A stretch of DNA of 64,000 bases from an uncultured bacterium (GTDB lineage Bacteria > Cyanobacteriota > Vampirovibrionia > Gastranaerophilales > Gastranaerophilaceae), in NCBI GenBank assembly GCA_902788345.1, contig CADAJP010000001.1, forward strand, positions 89,795-153,794, read 5' to 3'. The position numbers were made by a program, and so were the translations under genes. The notes beneath the pieces are model-generated. The model did not search any database, had not been told where the DNA came from, and was given only the letters and a program-made list of their open reading frames with translations. Numbering within the stretch: position 1 is the stretch's first letter; the number at the start of each line of letters is the position of its first letter. Below, in pieces: positions 30,178 through 38,596 of the stretch.

Positions 30178-30183
30178 TATATT
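30178..30183 (+). promoter_or_regulatory. Predicted leaderless -10 of the acyltransferase operon
   Basis: TATATT lies exactly 6 nt before the ATG at 30190 and no Shine-Dalgarno sequence is present. The -35 is unclear. Confidence 0.45.
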
Positions 30184-30189
30184 CTTGTT

Positions 30190-30858
30190 ATGGTCAGACT
30201 TATAAATAAAGATAATATTTCAGTATTTGCTAATTTTGCATATGGGATTCTAAAGATACAGGAAAAAATGACCTTTATCAAAAATTGGAATTGCCCAGAA
30301 TTAGATCAATGCATATATGCTATGTGGCATGAACATCAGTTCTGCGTGCATGGTTTTCCGTCAAGAAATAATGTAAATATTTTGATTAGCACTTCTTTAG
30401 ATGGTGATATTGTTGCTTTGGTATCTGAAAACTGGGGATTCAAAGTTGTAAGAGGTTCTGCCGGACACAAAAGGGCAGTTGCTTCTACTTTAGAATTAAT
30501 TGATAAACTTAAAGCTGGAGAAAGTCTTGCTATTATGGTTGATGGGCCAAGAGGACCGTATCATAAAGTGAAACGCGGAGCCGTTTCTTTATCTAAAGAA
30601 ATGAATGTGCCAATTGTTCCGGTTTATTGGTATTCAGAGGATAAAACCTTTGTTAAACTTCCGTCATGGGATAAAATAAGTTTGCCGATGGGTTTTTGTA
30701 AAATTTTAAATTTGTATGGTGATCCGATTTATCCTGAAGGAAAATCCGAAGAAGAAATTACTAATGCTGTTGCTGATTCATTGGCTCATCTTCAGGATAT
30801 TGCACCGCAAATGTATAAAGAGGCAAAAGAACAAAAATTATGGAGCAAAAAACAGTAA
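30190..30858 (+). CDS. DUF374 / lysophospholipid acyltransferase-like protein
   Basis: A 222-residue protein of the DUF374 group, related to LPLAT and lipid A acyltransferases. It contains AMWHEHQF, ISTSLDGDIVALVSENWGFK, VRGSAGHKRAVAS and VDGPRGPYHKVKRGAV. These align with the DUF374 signature (SxSxDGE, RGSS, DGPRGP), thought to act on lipid A-like or other envelope lipids. I use the ATG at 30190; an in-frame TTG at 30151 would add 13 residues. It overlaps the next gene by 19 nt and probably leads a four-gene envelope transcript. Confidence 0.82.
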   Translation: MVRLINKDNISVFANFAYGILKIQEKMTFIKNWNCPELDQCIYAMWHEHQFCVHGFPSRNNVNILISTSLDGDIVALVSENWGFKVVRGSAGHKRAVASTLELIDKLKAGESLAIMVDGPRGPYHKVKRGAVSLSKEMNVPIVPVYWYSEDKTFVKLPSWDKISLPMGFCKILNLYGDPIYPEGKSEEEITNAVADSLAHLQDIAPQMYKEAKEQKLWSKKQ

Positions 30859-31655
30859 AAATTTCAGCACTTCAGATGTCGTCTGTGATTGGGGATGTTG
30901 ATGCTAATATTTCTAAAGTTGGTAATATTATTGATAGTGAATTACCACCTGATACTGATGTTCTCGTTTTGCCTGAAGTTTGGACTTGCGGATGGAGTTG
31001 TTCTCATTTTAACCAAACAGCCCAAAATATAGACGGTTCTGTTGTTTCTTTTTTGAGTAATACGGCACAAAAGTTCAATATTAATATTATTGGCGGCAGT
31101 TTTATATCAATTCAGAATAACAAATTTTATAATACTTGTCCTGTGATAGATAGAAAAGGCAACCTTGTTGCTTTATATAATAAAAACCATTTGTTTTCTT
31201 ATTACGGATGTGATGAAGGTTCTTATGTGAAAGCGGGTGAGTGTCCTGTTATTGCTGAACTTGATGGTATAAGTTATGGCCTAACAATTTGTTATGATAT
31301 AAGGTTCCCCGAAATATACAGAGCATACCGAAAAAATGGTGCTGATGTGCTTATAAATTGTGCTGCGTGGGGTTCTAAAAAGCCGATTCCGTGGGAAATG
31401 ATGACTAAATCCCGCGCAATAGAAAATCAGTGCTATATGGTTGCACTTACTCAGTGTGGTAAAATAAGTGAAGATGAATTTAATCTTGGTCACTCAAGAA
31501 TTATTGATTATAAGGGTGAAGAATTAAGTTCTATCTCTGAAGGTGAAGGTATAATTTCTTCAGTTCTAAATTTGGAAGAAATGTATGATTTCAGAGCAAA
31601 ATGTCTTGTATTAAATGATATTAAAGATAATTATGAGGTAAAAATATATGCGTAA
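30840..31655 (+). CDS. Carbon-nitrogen hydrolase (nitrilase superfamily)
   Basis: A 271-residue amidase of the nitrilase fold. The catalytic triad is visible as E in VLPEVWTCGW, K in YNKNHLF and C in TICYDIRFPEIYR. It most resembles omega-amidase/YafV-type proteins, which hydrolyse alpha-keto acid amides formed by transamination of glutamine or methionine, but the substrate cannot be fixed from sequence. It overlaps the genes on both sides (19 nt and 8 nt), so it is embedded in an envelope-gene operon. Confidence 0.88.
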   Translation: MEQKTVKISALQMSSVIGDVDANISKVGNIIDSELPPDTDVLVLPEVWTCGWSCSHFNQTAQNIDGSVVSFLSNTAQKFNINIIGGSFISIQNNKFYNTCPVIDRKGNLVALYNKNHLFSYYGCDEGSYVKAGECPVIAELDGISYGLTICYDIRFPEIYRAYRKNGADVLINCAAWGSKKPIPWEMMTKSRAIENQCYMVALTQCGKISEDEFNLGHSRIIDYKGEELSSISEGEGIISSVLNLEEMYDFRAKCLVLNDIKDNYEVKIYA

Positions 31656-32988
31656 AATATTATTGATGTTTGGTGTTATTTTGTTTTCATTGATGCCTGT
31701 CAGTGCTAATCAGTTTTCGAAAGCGATTAATTCCAAGAATATAAATTCAGGTGCCGTTTCTGTTTCAGTAAAAGATGTTGCAACAGGTAATACCGTATAT
31801 ACTTTAAACGAGAGAGTACCTCGTAATCCTGCCTCTACTTTGAAATTGGTTACATCTTTTGCTTCATATAATACTTTAGGTGATGATTATAAATTTTCAA
31901 CCAAGTTGTATAAGACTGCTAAAAATGATTTGTATTTAAAACTTGGTGCTGATCCGTTGCTTACTTCGGGAGATTTAAATCTTCTTATGAAAATGGCTGC
32001 TGATAAAAAAATAATTGAACCAAAATATTTTTATATTGATGATACAATTTTTGATGATGTTGAATGGGGCGAAGGCTGGCAATGGGATGATGATTTGAAT
32101 CCTCTTATGCCTAAATTCAGTGCATACAACATTGACGGGAATTTACTGAATATTGAAATTACTCCGCAGGGCAAGCATCGTTCTCCAAGTATTCAGGTTA
32201 AACCGTATTATCCTTTAACTTTTATGAATATGATAGAGGTCAAAGAAGGCTCGGGGGTAAAACTTGCCAGAAATAATAGTATTGCTCCTAATATTTTGAA
32301 TGCAACAGGTACTGTTTCTTCTCAGACCAAATTAAAAATTCCGGTAAATAATGTTAAATTGTATTTTAATTTGAGGTTAGAAGATGCAATAAAATCTGCA
32401 AAAATTGACTATTATAAGAATTTTTATAAAGGTAAAGTGCCGACTAATTCTTATCTTGTCGGTGATATTGCTCATTCGATTGAAAATATTATGTTTGCAA
32501 CGTTAAAAGACAGTAATAATTTATGTGCGGAATCATTATTTAAAGTCGCCGGTGCTGTTTATTCAGGCGATATTGGAACAAGTGATAATTCATTAAATAT
32601 GCTGAATGATTACTTAAAGTCTTTGGAGTTAAATACATCCGATATTAAAATTGTTGATGGAAGCGGGGTTTCAAAAAATAATCTTGTTACATCCGATTTT
32701 ATGGTCAATTATCTCGTAAAAATTGCGAAAGATCAAAATTTCGAAGATTTGAAAAAATATTTTGCTGTTCCGGGTGAGGGAACTTTGGTAAACAGAATGT
32801 TATATCTTAGGAATAATTTATGGGCAAAAACCGGAACTCTGTCTGATGTTAGTGCGATGGCAGGTTATATAAAATCCCGCAGCGGAAAGTTGTATGCCTT
32901 TGATATAATGATTCAAAGTGCAAAAACTTCACCTGCCGATAAAAAGAATATTGAAGAACAGATTTTGAGAGTTTTGTATGCAAATTAG
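31648..32988 (+). CDS. dacB: D-alanyl-D-alanine carboxypeptidase/endopeptidase (PBP4)
   Basis: A 446-residue class C low-molecular-weight penicillin-binding protein with a signal peptide (residues 1-20, cleaved after VSA). The catalytic serine is S63 in the STLK tetrad. SNN in KDSNNLCAES and KTG in WAKTGTLSDVS complete the active site. Such enzymes trim and cut peptide crosslinks in the periplasm. An LTH-like PBP4 insertion separates the first two motifs. It lies with acyltransferase and glycosyltransferase genes. Confidence 0.93.
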   Translation: MRKILLMFGVILFSLMPVSANQFSKAINSKNINSGAVSVSVKDVATGNTVYTLNERVPRNPASTLKLVTSFASYNTLGDDYKFSTKLYKTAKNDLYLKLGADPLLTSGDLNLLMKMAADKKIIEPKYFYIDDTIFDDVEWGEGWQWDDDLNPLMPKFSAYNIDGNLLNIEITPQGKHRSPSIQVKPYYPLTFMNMIEVKEGSGVKLARNNSIAPNILNATGTVSSQTKLKIPVNNVKLYFNLRLEDAIKSAKIDYYKNFYKGKVPTNSYLVGDIAHSIENIMFATLKDSNNLCAESLFKVAGAVYSGDIGTSDNSLNMLNDYLKSLELNTSDIKIVDGSGVSKNNLVTSDFMVNYLVKIAKDQNFEDLKKYFAVPGEGTLVNRMLYLRNNLWAKTGTLSDVSAMAGYIKSRSGKLYAFDIMIQSAKTSPADKKNIEEQILRVLYAN

Positions 32989-33003
32989 AAGGAAATAAAG
33001 TAT

Positions 33004-33879
33004 ATGTATGAACCGGAAATTAGTATTATAACACCAACTTATAACATTGTAGATGCTGGTAAAGCCGATGATTTTATGGTTTTAATTGCAATGCTTCAAA
33101 GACAGACTTATCCGTATATTGAGCATATTGTTGTCGATAATGCCTCTACGGATGAAACTATAACATTGTTAAAAGATTATAAAAACTCCGGTTATATAAG
33201 TTTTTATTCTGCACCTGATAACGGCAAGTATGATGCAATTAATAAAGGTTTACTAAGGGCAAAAGGCAAGTATGTTGCTTTTTTAAGTTGTGATGATTTT
33301 TATCATGACATAACAGGACTTTATGATGTTGTAAATCTTATGGAAGCAAATGATGCCGATTTTTGTTATTTCCCTGCTTATTGTGTTATGCCTGACGGTG
33401 GAGCTATATTGTTTAACCCGTCTATATATAATGTTTTTCAGGTTATGCCGTTTTCTCATCAGGCAGTAGTCTTTAAAAGAGAATCTTTAGAAAAATTAGG
33501 TTATTTTGATTCTAAATTCAGGTTGTTTGCCGATTATGATTTGATAATTCGTGTAATGTTGAGCGGTTTGCACGGAATACAGTTTGACGGTAACATTGTT
33601 ACTTATAAAATTGGTGAGCAGGCAGGTAAATACGGTACTCAAATTGCCGCTGAATGTGCTCATATATATCATAAAAACTTTAGAGCGTTGTATCCTCTTA
33701 ATGAAAATGAAATTGACAGAATGGTTACTATTTCTGAAATTCCTAAACCTTTATTGGATACATTTGCTCAATTTTTCCCGGGAGATGAAGAAATATTTTA
33801 TGAACGTTATGAACAAATGTATAATATGCGTTTGCAGGCTGAAGAAACAAGACGAGCTCAGGAACGCAATTCAAGGTAG
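33004..33879 (+). CDS. Glycosyltransferase family 2
   Basis: A 291-residue GT-A enzyme. IITPTYN begins the nucleotide-binding fold, QTYPYIEHIVVDNASTDET follows, and SCDDF is the DxD-type metal motif. FSHQAVVFKRESLEKLGYFD and LFADYDLIIRV are typical of glycosyltransferases for surface polysaccharides. There are no membrane segments. AAGGA precedes the ATG, 15 nt after dacB. The acceptor sugar is unknown. Confidence 0.88.
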   Translation: MYEPEISIITPTYNIVDAGKADDFMVLIAMLQRQTYPYIEHIVVDNASTDETITLLKDYKNSGYISFYSAPDNGKYDAINKGLLRAKGKYVAFLSCDDFYHDITGLYDVVNLMEANDADFCYFPAYCVMPDGGAILFNPSIYNVFQVMPFSHQAVVFKRESLEKLGYFDSKFRLFADYDLIIRVMLSGLHGIQFDGNIVTYKIGEQAGKYGTQIAAECAHIYHKNFRALYPLNENEIDRMVTISEIPKPLLDTFAQFFPGDEEIFYERYEQMYNMRLQAEETRRAQERNSR

Positions 33880-33967
33880 TTATATATTTGCAAAATAAGT
33901 ATATGGGTATTATAATTGTGTTAGATGGGTTCAGGCTCATACGTTGTATATAAGAAGGTTAGGTAAT

Positions 33968-34972
33968 ATGAACGAAGATAAGAAAATAGCCGTTTTGGGA
34001 TGTGGACTTTGGGGCAGGAATGTAGTAAGAAATTTCTATAATCTTAATGCTCTTGGTATGGTTTGCGATTTGGATGATGATAATTTGGCAAAAGTTCAGG
34101 CAGAATATCCCGGCGTTAAAACAACTAAAGATTTTAATGATATTTTGAATAATGACGAGATTATGGGTGCTGTTGTTGTTACCCCCAGTCATACGCATTT
34201 CAGATTTGTTAAGGCATTATTAGAGGCTGGTAAACATGTATATGTTGAAAAGCCTATTTCTACTGTTGCCCAAGAAGCAAGAGATTTGGCTGATTTAGCT
34301 GAAAGCAAAGGACTTGTTCTTATGGTTGGTCATCTTTTGTTATATCATCCGGCTGTAAACAGATTAAAAATGATTATTGAAGAAGGTCAGCTTGGTGAAA
34401 TTGTTTATGCTCAAAGTGACAGATTAAATATTAATTATTTTAAAAATGACAGAAGTGTTATGTGGGACTTGGCTCCTCATGATGTTTCAATGATATGTTA
34501 TGTTCTGGGTAAGAATCCAAAACGTGTAATTTCAGCTGTAGGTTGCTCTTCCGATAAAAATGATATTATGGACATTACACATATAACTCTTGAAATGGAG
34601 GGTGGAGCTACTGCACAAATTTCAGACAGCTGGATTACCCCTAAAAAGCATGTCCAGTTGCTTGTGCGAGGTACAAAAAGAACTGCTATAATGGATGATA
34701 CCGTTGCTGAAAATAAACTAACAATTTATGATAACTTTAAAGCAGGCAGCAGTGAAGTTGTTCAGTCTGATTATTTGGAAATTGAACCGTTAAAACTTGA
34801 ATGCCAGCATTTTATCAGTTGTTGTCAAACAGGCAAGAAAGCCCGTTCTGATGGGGAAAATGGTTTTGTTGTAGTCAGTATTTTAGAAGAAGCTGAAAAA
34901 ATAATGCTTGGAGACAGAGCAAAAAATCTTGATAATGTTGATTTTGCATTGTCCAGATCAAAAAAAATATAA
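33968..34972 (+). CDS. Gfo/Idh/MocA-family oxidoreductase
   Basis: A 334-residue NAD(P)-dependent dehydrogenase. The Rossmann motif is AVLGCGLWGRN, and VYVEKPIS contains the EKP motif of this family. WDLAPHDVSMI includes a catalytic-type histidine. Close relatives act on UDP-sugars in surface polysaccharide synthesis, which fits the neighbouring glycosyltransferase. The ATG at 33968 follows AGGT; an upstream in-frame TTG-type start at 33944 is less likely. A TATAAT at 33911 may be an internal promoter. Confidence 0.9.
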   Translation: MNEDKKIAVLGCGLWGRNVVRNFYNLNALGMVCDLDDDNLAKVQAEYPGVKTTKDFNDILNNDEIMGAVVVTPSHTHFRFVKALLEAGKHVYVEKPISTVAQEARDLADLAESKGLVLMVGHLLLYHPAVNRLKMIIEEGQLGEIVYAQSDRLNINYFKNDRSVMWDLAPHDVSMICYVLGKNPKRVISAVGCSSDKNDIMDITHITLEMEGGATAQISDSWITPKKHVQLLVRGTKRTAIMDDTVAENKLTIYDNFKAGSSEVVQSDYLEIEPLKLECQHFISCCQTGKKARSDGENGFVVVSILEEAEKIMLGDRAKNLDNVDFALSRSKKI

Positions 34973-34989
34973 TTTTAAAGGAGTAAATA

Positions 34990-35604
34990 ATGGCAAATTT
35001 TGTTTCAATTTTAAGAATTTTTATTGCGCTTTTTGCGGTATTTTTATTGTTCAGCCATACGGATAAGGCGTATATAGGAGCTATTGTTCTTGCAATCATA
35101 GCTTTTGCTTTTGACGGGTTAGACGGTTATCTTGCAAGAAAATTTCATGAAGAATCAAAACTTGGTGCTGTTCTTGATATTATGGGGGACAGAATAGTTG
35201 AAACTGCATTTTGGATTGTTTTGGCTATTTTGGGATATTTATCTCCTGTTATTTGGGTAAATGCATTGTTCCCTGTTATATGTATTACAAGAGCATTTGT
35301 TGTTGACAGTATCAGAAGTGTCGCTCTTTCAAAAGGGTTTACTGCATTTGGTTCTTCTTCAATGCAATCAACTGAAATTGGTAAATTTATATGCGCATCA
35401 AGATTTATGAGAATTTTGTATGCAGTTGCAAAAATTGCGGCTTTTGCAATTATTATAATTGCTCACATTCCGTCTGTTGAAAGTATGCCAATTTGCGGAG
35501 ATTTATGTGCTTTAGGTATTGCACTTGCTTGGTTTGCAATTATATTATGTGTTGTAAGAGGTTTACCTGTTGTATTAGAAGCTCATACTGTTCTTGATGA
35601 TTAA
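34990..35604 (+). CDS. CDP-alcohol phosphatidyltransferase
   Basis: A 204-residue membrane enzyme with the full CDP-alcohol motif DGYLARKFHEESKLGAVLD followed by IMGD (DGx2ARx8Gx3Dx3D). There are about five or six hydrophobic segments. It transfers a phosphatidyl group from CDP-diacylglycerol, most likely to glycerol phosphate as in PgsA, but inositol or another alcohol cannot be excluded. It sits 17 nt after the oxidoreductase with AAAGGAG before its ATG. Confidence 0.85.
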   Translation: MANFVSILRIFIALFAVFLLFSHTDKAYIGAIVLAIIAFAFDGLDGYLARKFHEESKLGAVLDIMGDRIVETAFWIVLAILGYLSPVIWVNALFPVICITRAFVVDSIRSVALSKGFTAFGSSSMQSTEIGKFICASRFMRILYAVAKIAAFAIIIIAHIPSVESMPICGDLCALGIALAWFAIILCVVRGLPVVLEAHTVLDD

Positions 35605-35725
35605 TTTGTAACAGTTTCTTAACAATTCAATCAATTTATTAAAGTTTTTGGTGAAAAGGTCGATATTTATCATGTAACAAGAGAACATAATAATTTCCTC
35701 CTTTTCCCCTACTACTTATATAAAC

Positions 35726-35748
35726 GGAACCTCAAAGGTTCCTTTTTT
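35726..35748 (+). terminator. Rho-independent terminator
   Basis: GGAACC-TCAAA-GGTTCC followed by six T, about 120 nt after the phosphatidyltransferase gene. The sequence in between (35605-35725) has no ORF or other recognised element. Confidence 0.88.
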
Positions 35749-35810
35749 ATTGCCTTCATTTCGCAAAAAATCTTTTTTTTATGTATTATATTTATACAGG
35801 GGTGTATATT

Positions 35811-36233
35811 ATGAATGTTGATAAAGTAAATTTGTCTTTTGGTGCAAGAATAAGTGTTGAAAAGTTACAGAGGTACAATTTTGTAGTGAATGAACTTCAG
35901 CGTACTGCTCCGTTTCCTTCTCAAGTTTCGACAGGTAGCGGTTATCTTAGTTCTTCCGTTTCAACTACATCTGCAGTATCTGCAATAAAAACAACTGCAG
36001 CAGGTTCAAGTGCCGTTGGTACAGCATTTAGTGCCGATGCATCCGGAGTGAATATGTCAGGAATAGTACCTTCTGTTATTGCTAAAATTGCACCGTCTGC
36101 TGCGCCTGAAACAGTTTGGGCTTCCGGGCAACATCCTGAAGCTGTCGGAGGTTTACTTTCTACTTTTGCAACTTGGTTAAACAGGTTTGCACATATAACG
36201 GACAACAGAACAGTAAGAAAATTCCCATCTTAA
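35811..36233 (+). CDS. Small unknown protein with N-terminal SFGAR motif
   Basis: A 140-residue protein starting MNVDKVNLSFGARISVEKL, which matches the N-terminal motif seen at 19208 and 42127. The middle is low-complexity Ser/Thr/Ala/Val (residues about 45-95). No signal peptide or known domain is seen. AGGGG lies 10 nt before the ATG. An in-frame ATG at 35781 lacks such a site. It ends 5 bp from the convergent dCMP deaminase gene. Confidence 0.55.
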   Translation: MNVDKVNLSFGARISVEKLQRYNFVVNELQRTAPFPSQVSTGSGYLSSSVSTTSAVSAIKTTAAGSSAVGTAFSADASGVNMSGIVPSVIAKIAPSAAPETVWASGQHPEAVGGLLSTFATWLNRFAHITDNRTVRKFPS

Positions 36234-36238
36234 TTGTA

Positions 36239-36691
36239 TTATCTTGTGGCTTCAAGTTCTTTTCTTATGTCTTCAACTGAAACTCTTACGATTTCTGAAT
36301 TTTCGTCTTTTTGAAGTACGCAGTGAGTTATTCCTGATTGGACTATAAATCTTTTACACAAAATACAAATCATGCTGTGTCCCCAGATGTATATTGTGGC
36401 ATCTTTACATCTGTCTTGTCCTGCCTGTATTATTGCATTTTGTTCAGCATGTATTGAGCGGCAGGTTTCATATTGTGTGCCGGACTGAATATTATGATCT
36501 ATCCTGTAACAAGAGCCTCTTTCGGCACATGATTCAACCTTGGACGGTGTTCCGTTATAGCCCGTTGCTTTGATTTTTTTATCTGTTCCTACAATAACTG
36601 CTCCAACCTGTGCCCTTATGCAGTTTGACCTTGTTGCACATGTTTTTGCAAGAGCCAAAAAATATTCATCCCAAGGTTTAATATTTGCCAT
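36239..36691 (-). CDS. dCMP/cytidine deaminase family protein (ComEB-like)
   Basis: A 150-residue zinc-dependent deaminase. HAEQN supplies the histidine ligand and catalytic glutamate, and CILC gives the two cysteine ligands. The N-terminal RSNCIRAQVGAVIV and GYNGTPSK are typical of deoxycytidylate deaminases, which make dUMP for thymidylate. The usual proline before the first cysteine is replaced (HSMICILC). AAGGA precedes the ATG. It lies 17 nt after the PurH-like gene on the same strand. Confidence 0.88.
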   Translation of the reverse strand: MANIKPWDEYFLALAKTCATRSNCIRAQVGAVIVGTDKKIKATGYNGTPSKVESCAERGSCYRIDHNIQSGTQYETCRSIHAEQNAIIQAGQDRCKDATIYIWGHSMICILCKRFIVQSGITHCVLQKDENSEIVRVSVEDIRKELEATR

Positions 36692-36708
36692 TTTTTTATT
36701 CCTTTTCT

Positions 36709-37635
36709 TTAGTATCTTTTATTCTGTATATTTGTAAAAATTACTGCTATACCGTATTTGTCAGCATATTTTAGTATGTTTGATGAATTTTTGCCGTTTC
36801 CCGAGTCTATTATCAATCCTATTCTGCCCTGTATAGCAGTGTTAATTATTTCGGTGTTATTAATTACATCATCAAGTATGAGAACAGCATCTTTTGAACT
36901 TTCGCAGGCCAGATTCATTGCTTCTTCTGCGGCAATAACATCATTTGATTTTCCCTGAATAAGCCCCCTTGTTGCTAAGTCTTTTGTAATAACTGCACTG
37001 CGGCTTTTTAAGTGTTTTGATATTTTCCATCCGAAAACTGCATCTTCGACCTGCTCTTGTGTCGGTTTAATCTGTGATACAACCTTGAATGTTTCCTTTG
37101 TGAGTTTAGAATTGTTTTGTTCCTGTATAAGTGTCCCGAATGGTGTTACTTTTATATCCTGAGCGTCAAACCCCTGAACCTCGTGTAGAGGAGTTTTTAC
37201 GGCTATCATTTTAACATTTGTTTCCAACAAAAATGAAAATGCTTCTTTTGAGAATGATGGAGCTATAGCATTTTTTATTTTCATCATCTTTAATTGCTTT
37301 GCGTTCTCAATTGTAAGTTCTTTTGAAAAACCTGCCGTTCCTTCGAAAACTGAAACAGGGTCGCAATCAAGAGCCTTTGCAAATGCTTCTTCTGTTGTAG
37401 AACCAAGTGCAACAGAACATATTTGAGCGCTTTTTGTTATGACTGCACAGTTTACATCAAAAAATTCTCCCATTATTTTGATTGCTTCAGATAAGTCTAA
37501 ATAATCAGTGTATTCAAGTTCTTTATCTCTGCTTATCACTTCATAATCTATATAGCAATCCTGTGATACTGATGCTTTTTGATGCGGATTTTCACCGTAA
37601 TTTAATTGTGTAAAATTATTTGTTTCAATTTCCAT
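36709..37635 (-). CDS. PurH-like AICAR transformylase domain, catalytic motifs lost
   Basis: A 308-residue protein related to the AICAR formyltransferase domain of PurH. LNYGENPHQKA matches the LRYGENPHQ signature, and the overall order of segments follows the family. There is no IMP cyclohydrolase domain. The expected KHxNPCG is TKSAQICSVALG, so the catalytic histidine and NP are missing. The FTG-RHFRH end is FTNIQNKRY, and SDAFFPF is LILDDVI. It is probably a non-catalytic paralogue. The ATG at 37635 follows GCGAGGG; a TTG at 37686 is the alternative. A genuine PurH would be expected elsewhere. Confidence 0.75.
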   Translation of the reverse strand: MEIETNNFTQLNYGENPHQKASVSQDCYIDYEVISRDKELEYTDYLDLSEAIKIMGEFFDVNCAVITKSAQICSVALGSTTEEAFAKALDCDPVSVFEGTAGFSKELTIENAKQLKMMKIKNAIAPSFSKEAFSFLLETNVKMIAVKTPLHEVQGFDAQDIKVTPFGTLIQEQNNSKLTKETFKVVSQIKPTQEQVEDAVFGWKISKHLKSRSAVITKDLATRGLIQGKSNDVIAAEEAMNLACESSKDAVLILDDVINNTEIINTAIQGRIGLIIDSGNGKNSSNILKYADKYGIAVIFTNIQNKRY

Positions 37636-37688
37636 AAATCCCTCGCTATCTTGTTGAATGCTAACATGAATATATGGCACTTTCAATC

Positions 37689-38363
37689 TTATTTCTTGAG
37701 TGCAAGTTCATAACTTGTATCTATTTTTTTATAAATTTCTTCTATATTTACAGAGCCGTCAAGAATTATTGTAATCCAGCTTTTTTTATTCATATGATAT
37801 GCAGGATAAATGTTTCTTTGTTTAATCATCTGAGGAATTTCATTCACAGGGGCACGTAAATCAAGCACTTCATAAATTTCATCAGTTTTATATCCCAGTT
37901 TTTCTGCTTTTACAGACAGAATTGCCAAATACCATTTTTTATTATCTTTTCTTCTGCATACACCGTTTCTTGGAAATTTTTCCCAAAGATATTCCATTTC
38001 GTCATTGTACTTCTTCTTGCAGTAGTCTATAACCCTGTATGAATAGTCCCATTCAAATATTCCTGTTTCAAAACATTTTGATTTTATGTCGTCTAATACT
38101 TCTTTATATTCTTCTTTAATTTGTCCGACAAATTCTCCCTGTGCATCTTCAACAAGATGCAGGGTGTATTCTTCACCTGTTGCTTTTTCTTTCAGCTCTG
38201 TGTATGTTGTTAAATCATCAGCTTGGATTGTTATTTTAAGGGTAAATTCACCATTATATATGTCTGTTTCGTAACTAAAAGTGTCTTTAAACTTTTTAAA
38301 ACCGTATTTAGTTAATTTTGCAGGAATTATCCTCTTATTTTTAAATATATTAATAGTGTTCAT
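37689..38363 (-). CDS. MmcQ/YjbR-family protein with extra N-terminal domain
   Basis: A 224-residue protein. The C-terminal half (about 115-224) matches the YjbR/MmcQ DNA-binding-like fold, with KKWYLAILSV, YPAYHMNKKSWITIILDG and SYELALKK. The N-terminal 110 residues form a separate domain with alternating beta-strand pattern and KYGFKKFKDTF, also found fused to YjbR in other bacteria. No enzyme activity is known for the family. It has a strong predicted leaderless promoter. Confidence 0.82.
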   Translation of the reverse strand: MNTINIFKNKRIIPAKLTKYGFKKFKDTFSYETDIYNGEFTLKITIQADDLTTYTELKEKATGEEYTLHLVEDAQGEFVGQIKEEYKEVLDDIKSKCFETGIFEWDYSYRVIDYCKKKYNDEMEYLWEKFPRNGVCRRKDNKKWYLAILSVKAEKLGYKTDEIYEVLDLRAPVNEIPQMIKQRNIYPAYHMNKKSWITIILDGSVNIEEIYKKIDTSYELALKK

Positions 38364-38369
38364 ATTAAA

Positions 38370-38398
38370 ATTTTAGTTCAAATATTAAGCATTGTAAA
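38370..38398 (-). promoter_or_regulatory. Strong sigma-70-type promoter giving a leaderless mRNA
   Basis: On the minus strand TTTACA (38398-38393), a 17-bp spacer and TAAAAT (38375-38370) are followed by exactly 6 nt before the ATG at 38363. It is the best complete example of the leaderless arrangement in the window. Confidence 0.7.
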
Positions 38399-38413
38399 GA
38401 AATAATCATCTTC

Positions 38414-38451
38414 TGAAATATATAAAATAATATATACTTTATATATATAAG
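38414..38451 (+). promoter_or_regulatory. Recurrent bipartite promoter motif, copy 4 (no ORF downstream)
   Basis: TGAAAT at 38414 and ATACTTTATATATATAAG at 38434-38451, 20 bases start to start. The preceding 13 bases also match copy 5, giving a shared AATAATCATYTTCTGAAAT. The next 125 bp contain no open reading frame. Confidence 0.7.
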
Positions 38452-38576
38452 AACATTAAATAAACACGAGAGATTTTAAGAGAGAGATTTACAATCCGTT
38501 TAAAACGAAGAGAGCAATTTAATTCCTATTCCTAATTCCTAAGAAGATTTTATCCCGCACAAGCGGGATTTTTTTT
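38452..38576 (+). ncRNA. Probable small RNA, about 125 nt
   Basis: Between promoter motif copy 4 and a strong terminator lies a stretch with no ATG, GTG or TTG start on the plus strand. It has repeated GAGAGATTT-like purine tracts (around 38474-38500), as in the leaders of the protein-coding copies, and CCTATTCCTAATTCCTAAG near the end. A stand-alone transcript is the simplest reading. Alternatively it is a leader whose gene was deleted. No known RNA family is recognised. Confidence 0.5.
38552..38576 (+). terminator. Rho-independent terminator of the putative small RNA
   Basis: ATCCCGC-ACAA-GCGGGAT followed by eight T on the plus strand. The T run lies only on this side, so it terminates plus-strand transcription even though both flanking genes are on the minus strand. 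Confidence 0.9.
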
Positions 38577-38596
38577 AGGGGTAAATGTAATAAATC

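Noticed and set aside
35640..35725. Possible regulatory RNA or riboswitch after the phosphatidyltransferase gene
   Set aside because: Only the terminator hairpin at 35726 is convincing; no conserved riboswitch core was recognised, so it is treated as a 3' untranslated region.
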